Part shown: in pieces, positions 61,646 through 64,000 of the stretch
Position numbering within the stretch: the first letter of the stretch is position 1
How the letters are laid out: each line of letters begins with the position of its first letter
Origin: a candidate division BRC1 bacterium HGW-BRC1-1
GTDB taxonomy: Bacteria > Sumerlaeota > Sumerlaeia > Sumerlaeales > Sumerlaeaceae
Direction of reading: 5' to 3'
Assembly: GCA_002842095.1 (NCBI GenBank)
Contig: PHCB01000004.1
Span: 1 to 64,000, forward strand
DNA length: 64,000 nt
Notes under the pieces: model-generated
Database searches by the model: none
Told to the model about the DNA's origin: nothing
What the model saw: only the letters and a program-made list of their open reading frames with translations
Program-made: the position numbers and the translations under genes

Positions 61646-64000
61646 TCAATCCGCCTGGGGCGGATCGACGACGCGCACTACCAGTTCGCTGCTGTTCGCC
61701 CGCAACGAAGGCGAATACATGGCGTAACCCTTCGTGGGCATGGTGTGGAACACACCGGGAGTTTCGGCCCGGCAGTTATACGTGATCGTGTGCTCACCCT
61801 GCGGCATGTGGGTGACGAAGAACGACACCATCTGGTCGCGCAGTTCCATGTTCGAGCAGAACCCGGCATAGACCGAGCCGCTCTGCAACGCCACCGGCTC
61901 CATGCCCGCGGGCTTCGCATCTTCGAACACCAGGTACTCGTAGTCGTTAAGCGATTTGATCTTCAAGGTCACGCGCAGTTCATCGCCAGAAACCACCGTG
62001 TCACCGTCGGCGACGGGCACATACGAATCCTCGGCCACAACACCCGTGGTCGCAGAGTCCTTGCGCACGAGTTTCTCGTATTTGCGTTCCACGAAAATCT
62101 CGTTGCCCGCAGACTTGATCCCCTCTTCCAGCGTGAAATACTCCGCGAAGATCGAGTGGAAGAACGTGCCGGTGCCCGTCCGCGTTATGCGCACCTTCAC
62201 ATCGCCTTCCGGAACCGCGTCGCCTTCCAGCGTGAAGGTGCCGTCGAAGTTCCAGAAGTTGTCTGCATCGAGGTGGAACTTGAGCGGAAGCAGATCCCCC
62301 ACCACCACCTCGAAATCGGCGTCAGCCGCTCGTTCGTTTTTGACCAGCATGTACTGGGTCAGCGCCAGCACCGATTGCGCGGTGTCCTTGGTCGACTTCC
62401 ACCGGGGCACGGCCCGATCCACCGACCACGAGCTTTCGCGATTGAGCGCCAGCCACTTCATGGCGCGCGGTGTCATGGGGTCGTCGGGTGCGACTTCGAG
62501 ATATGCCATCAAGCCCTGGGCCGTCGCCTCCACGGCGTCGTCCCACCAGTACCAACCGCGGCGCTCGTCGCCCCAATGAACCGTGTCATTCTCGGGAACG
62601 ACAACCGCGAAGTTGTGCAGGTTACGCATCACCACGGCAGCATCGTCGTCGCGTCCGGCGCGCTTCAACGAGCGCGCAAGCATGGCCAACGATTGCGGCG
62701 ACAGCTTGTCGCGGTGCGTCCAAAGCTCCTCAGCGGCCTCGGCGTTCGGCATGTCATTCAGTGCCAGCACCAACTGTTGCAGAGCCAGCGTGTTCAGCGC
62801 ATTCTGGCGCCAATACCAGGCGGGATCTGGTTTTTCTTTATAGTCGCGCACCTGCTTGCGCAGCGCCTCCAGGCCCTGCTGGAACATGGTATTATCCACC
62901 TCAAGACCCGCTTCGCGCGCGAGGGTCAGGCCGTGCATGGTCAGTGCGGTCATGTATGTATTGGCCGGTTCACCCTTCCACCAGCCCCAGCTACCATCGC
63001 CGTTCTGGAAGTCGGACAAGCGCGCGAGACCCGCCTTCGTTACCTCATCTATGCGCGCATCAAGCGAAGCATCTGCGGGCATGCCCAGCTTGCGGAATGC
63101 CGAGGCCGCCACCACTGCCGGCACAAACCGGTTCAGCGTTTGCTCCACGCAACCGTAAGGGTAATCAATCATGTAAGGCAGCGCCTGACGCACAATCGAC
63201 GCCAGCGAGGGGTTGATGATGACCGTGAGTTTCGATGTCGCCTCGACGCGCTCGAGCGGGACGGTGATCATCTGCTCGATCTCGACCCGGTCATTACTGC
63301 GCGTGACTTTGACCTGACTCGTGCCCTTGTCATCGCTGCTGCCCGTCCAGGCGACGAACTTATCGATGCCATGGGGCAGCACCGGGAAGCTCATCTCCAT
63401 GGCGTCGCTTTCCTCGTCGGTCAGGGCCGTGAGCTTGAGCATCGCCTCGCCCGGTGTGGTAACCTTCATGCGCCAATCGACGCGCTTCTCGCCACCCGCA
63501 GCTATCTCGACGACTGACTTCAACGAGGCGCTGGTCTCGGCCATTTCGAGACCCGAAACGTCGAGGGCCACCCGCACCGACTTTGTCGAATCGAGGTAAT
63601 TGTGGATCACGCCCGAGACAACAACCTCGTCGCGCTCGCGGAAGAATCGGGGGGCTTGCAACCGCGCAAGCAGCTTCTTCGTCACGGTGCGCCGGAGCTT
63701 GGTCTGACCCATAACCGAACCATTGCCCACACCGACCGCATCGGCCTGCCAGGTCGTGAGCGAATCCGGGAAAGTAACAGTAACAGAAGCCTTTCCATCC
63801 TCGCCGGTCATAATGGTTGGAGACCAGAACATGCTGTCCCGGAAATCCTTGCGCACGGTTACCGGCGCGTCCGGTGCAGGAAGGACCACCTCGTCAGACA
63901 TAAAGGCTTTATCCTCACTCGAAGCTTCTGCAAAGCTCCAAGCAAGATTCTCCGCGCTCGCTGCAGCAGGCGCGGCCATTCCCAAGGATCGTACAGCCAT
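61646..64000 (-). CDS. Alpha-2-macroglobulin family protein, C-terminal part (runs off the window)
   Basis: At least 784 residues of a bacterial alpha-2-macroglobulin: the end of the MG domains, the bait-following MG domains, and the thioester domain with YPYGCVEQT (thioester Cys and Gln) near 63140-63166. The C-terminal receptor-like domain ends at 61646. Such proteins trap invading proteases in the periplasm through the reactive thioester, and often pair with a peptidoglycan glycosyltransferase (PBP1C); that gene is not visible. It converges with rfbB across an 18-base gap. The first visible Met at 64000 is not necessarily the start; the signal peptide is likely beyond the edge. Confidence 0.9.
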   Translation of the reverse strand: MAVRSLGMAAPAAASAENLAWSFAEASSEDKAFMSDEVVLPAPDAPVTVRKDFRDSMFWSPTIMTGEDGKASVTVTFPDSLTTWQADAVGVGNGSVMGQTKLRRTVTKKLLARLQAPRFFRERDEVVVSGVIHNYLDSTKSVRVALDVSGLEMAETSASLKSVVEIAAGGEKRVDWRMKVTTPGEAMLKLTALTDEESDAMEMSFPVLPHGIDKFVAWTGSSDDKGTSQVKVTRSNDRVEIEQMITVPLERVEATSKLTVIINPSLASIVRQALPYMIDYPYGCVEQTLNRFVPAVVAASAFRKLGMPADASLDARIDEVTKAGLARLSDFQNGDGSWGWWKGEPANTYMTALTMHGLTLAREAGLEVDNTMFQQGLEALRKQVRDYKEKPDPAWYWRQNALNTLALQQLVLALNDMPNAEAAEELWTHRDKLSPQSLAMLARSLKRAGRDDDAAVVMRNLHNFAVVVPENDTVHWGDERRGWYWWDDAVEATAQGLMAYLEVAPDDPMTPRAMKWLALNRESSWSVDRAVPRWKSTKDTAQSVLALTQYMLVKNERAADADFEVVVGDLLPLKFHLDADNFWNFDGTFTLEGDAVPEGDVKVRITRTGTGTFFHSIFAEYFTLEEGIKSAGNEIFVERKYEKLVRKDSATTGVVAEDSYVPVADGDTVVSGDELRVTLKIKSLNDYEYLVFEDAKPAGMEPVALQSGSVYAGFCSNMELRDQMVSFFVTHMPQGEHTITYNCRAETPGVFHTMPTKGYAMYSPSLRANSSELVVRVVDPPQAD

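Noticed and set aside
61745-63517. A 590-codon frame on the plus strand across the alpha-2-macroglobulin gene
   Set aside because: It is His/Arg/Gln-rich with no domain and lies opposite a clear thioester protein; it is a mirror of biased codon use.

Overview
The window reads as chromosomal DNA of a Gram-negative bacterium of moderately high GC content. Gram-negative envelope functions are plentiful: a LolA-like protein, SurA-like chaperone, lipoproteins, O-antigen-ligase-like protein, HtrA, ExbB/ExbD, alpha-2-macroglobulin and dTDP-glucose 4,6-dehydratase. Menaquinone is probably made by the futalosine route (mqnE). A PilB/GspE ATPase, a lipoprotein with a pseudopilin-like tail, a kinase fused to repeats, PEGA/DUF4384 proteins and a large secreted GH18 enzyme recall PVC-related or candidate phyla such as Sumerlaeota or Hydrogenedentota. 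That placement is an inference; no rRNA gene is present to settle it. Genes are dense, and short stop/start overlaps (ATGA, GTGA, TTGA) are common.

Layout. 0-3.6 kb: a YfhO-type membrane protein and a membrane-anchored TPR protein. 3.6-6.5 kb: a small restriction-modification-like island, an EcoRI-type adenine methyltransferase overlapping a DUF262-HNH nuclease, preceded by a repeat-rich leader. 6.6-12 kb: isochorismatase-family hydrolase, O-antigen ligase/TPR protein, ferredoxin, LolA-like protein and trmD. 11.9-12.5 kb: a non-coding stretch with a strong structured-RNA candidate. 12.5-21.6 kb: radical SAM protein, a bacterial glucokinase-regulatory-protein/MurQ homologue, ferredoxin-type nitrite/sulfite reductase, mqnE, an ExbB/ExbD pair, an amidohydrolase and a thioredoxin-fold protein without its cysteines. 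21.6-26.6 kb: a Hel308-like helicase fused to a winged-helix DNA-binding domain, a WYL regulator and galT. 27-34.4 kb: exported proteins (transglutaminase, PPIase with inserted LysM, PEGA protein, LysM/M23 peptidase), then an Fe-S Rrf2 regulator and hypA. 34.4-43.1 kb, minus strand: a TPR/propeller/kinase giant, a PilB/GspE ATPase, class II aldolase with glycerate kinase, and an HtrA protease. 43.3-46.9 kb: a pseudopilin-like lipoprotein, then purN-purB-M20 amidohydrolase as a tightly overlapping operon. 47-53.3 kb: an accessory secretome island with a GH18 enzyme and two secreted proteins ending in the same short C-terminal peptide. 53.6-64 kb: a cupredoxin-like lipoprotein, carbamoyltransferase, rpsU, CoA-binding protein, DUF1232 protein, purine nucleoside phosphorylase, gatA, rfbB and the end of an alpha-2-macroglobulin.

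Most notable are the shared C-terminal peptide ...[VL][AS]x[WL]x[IL]Y on three clustered exported proteins (a possible sorting tag), the methyltransferase/DUF262-HNH pair, the helicase/winged-helix fusion beside a WYL regulator, a LysM module splitting a parvulin domain, and a 34-bp repeat shared by two distant intergenic regions.
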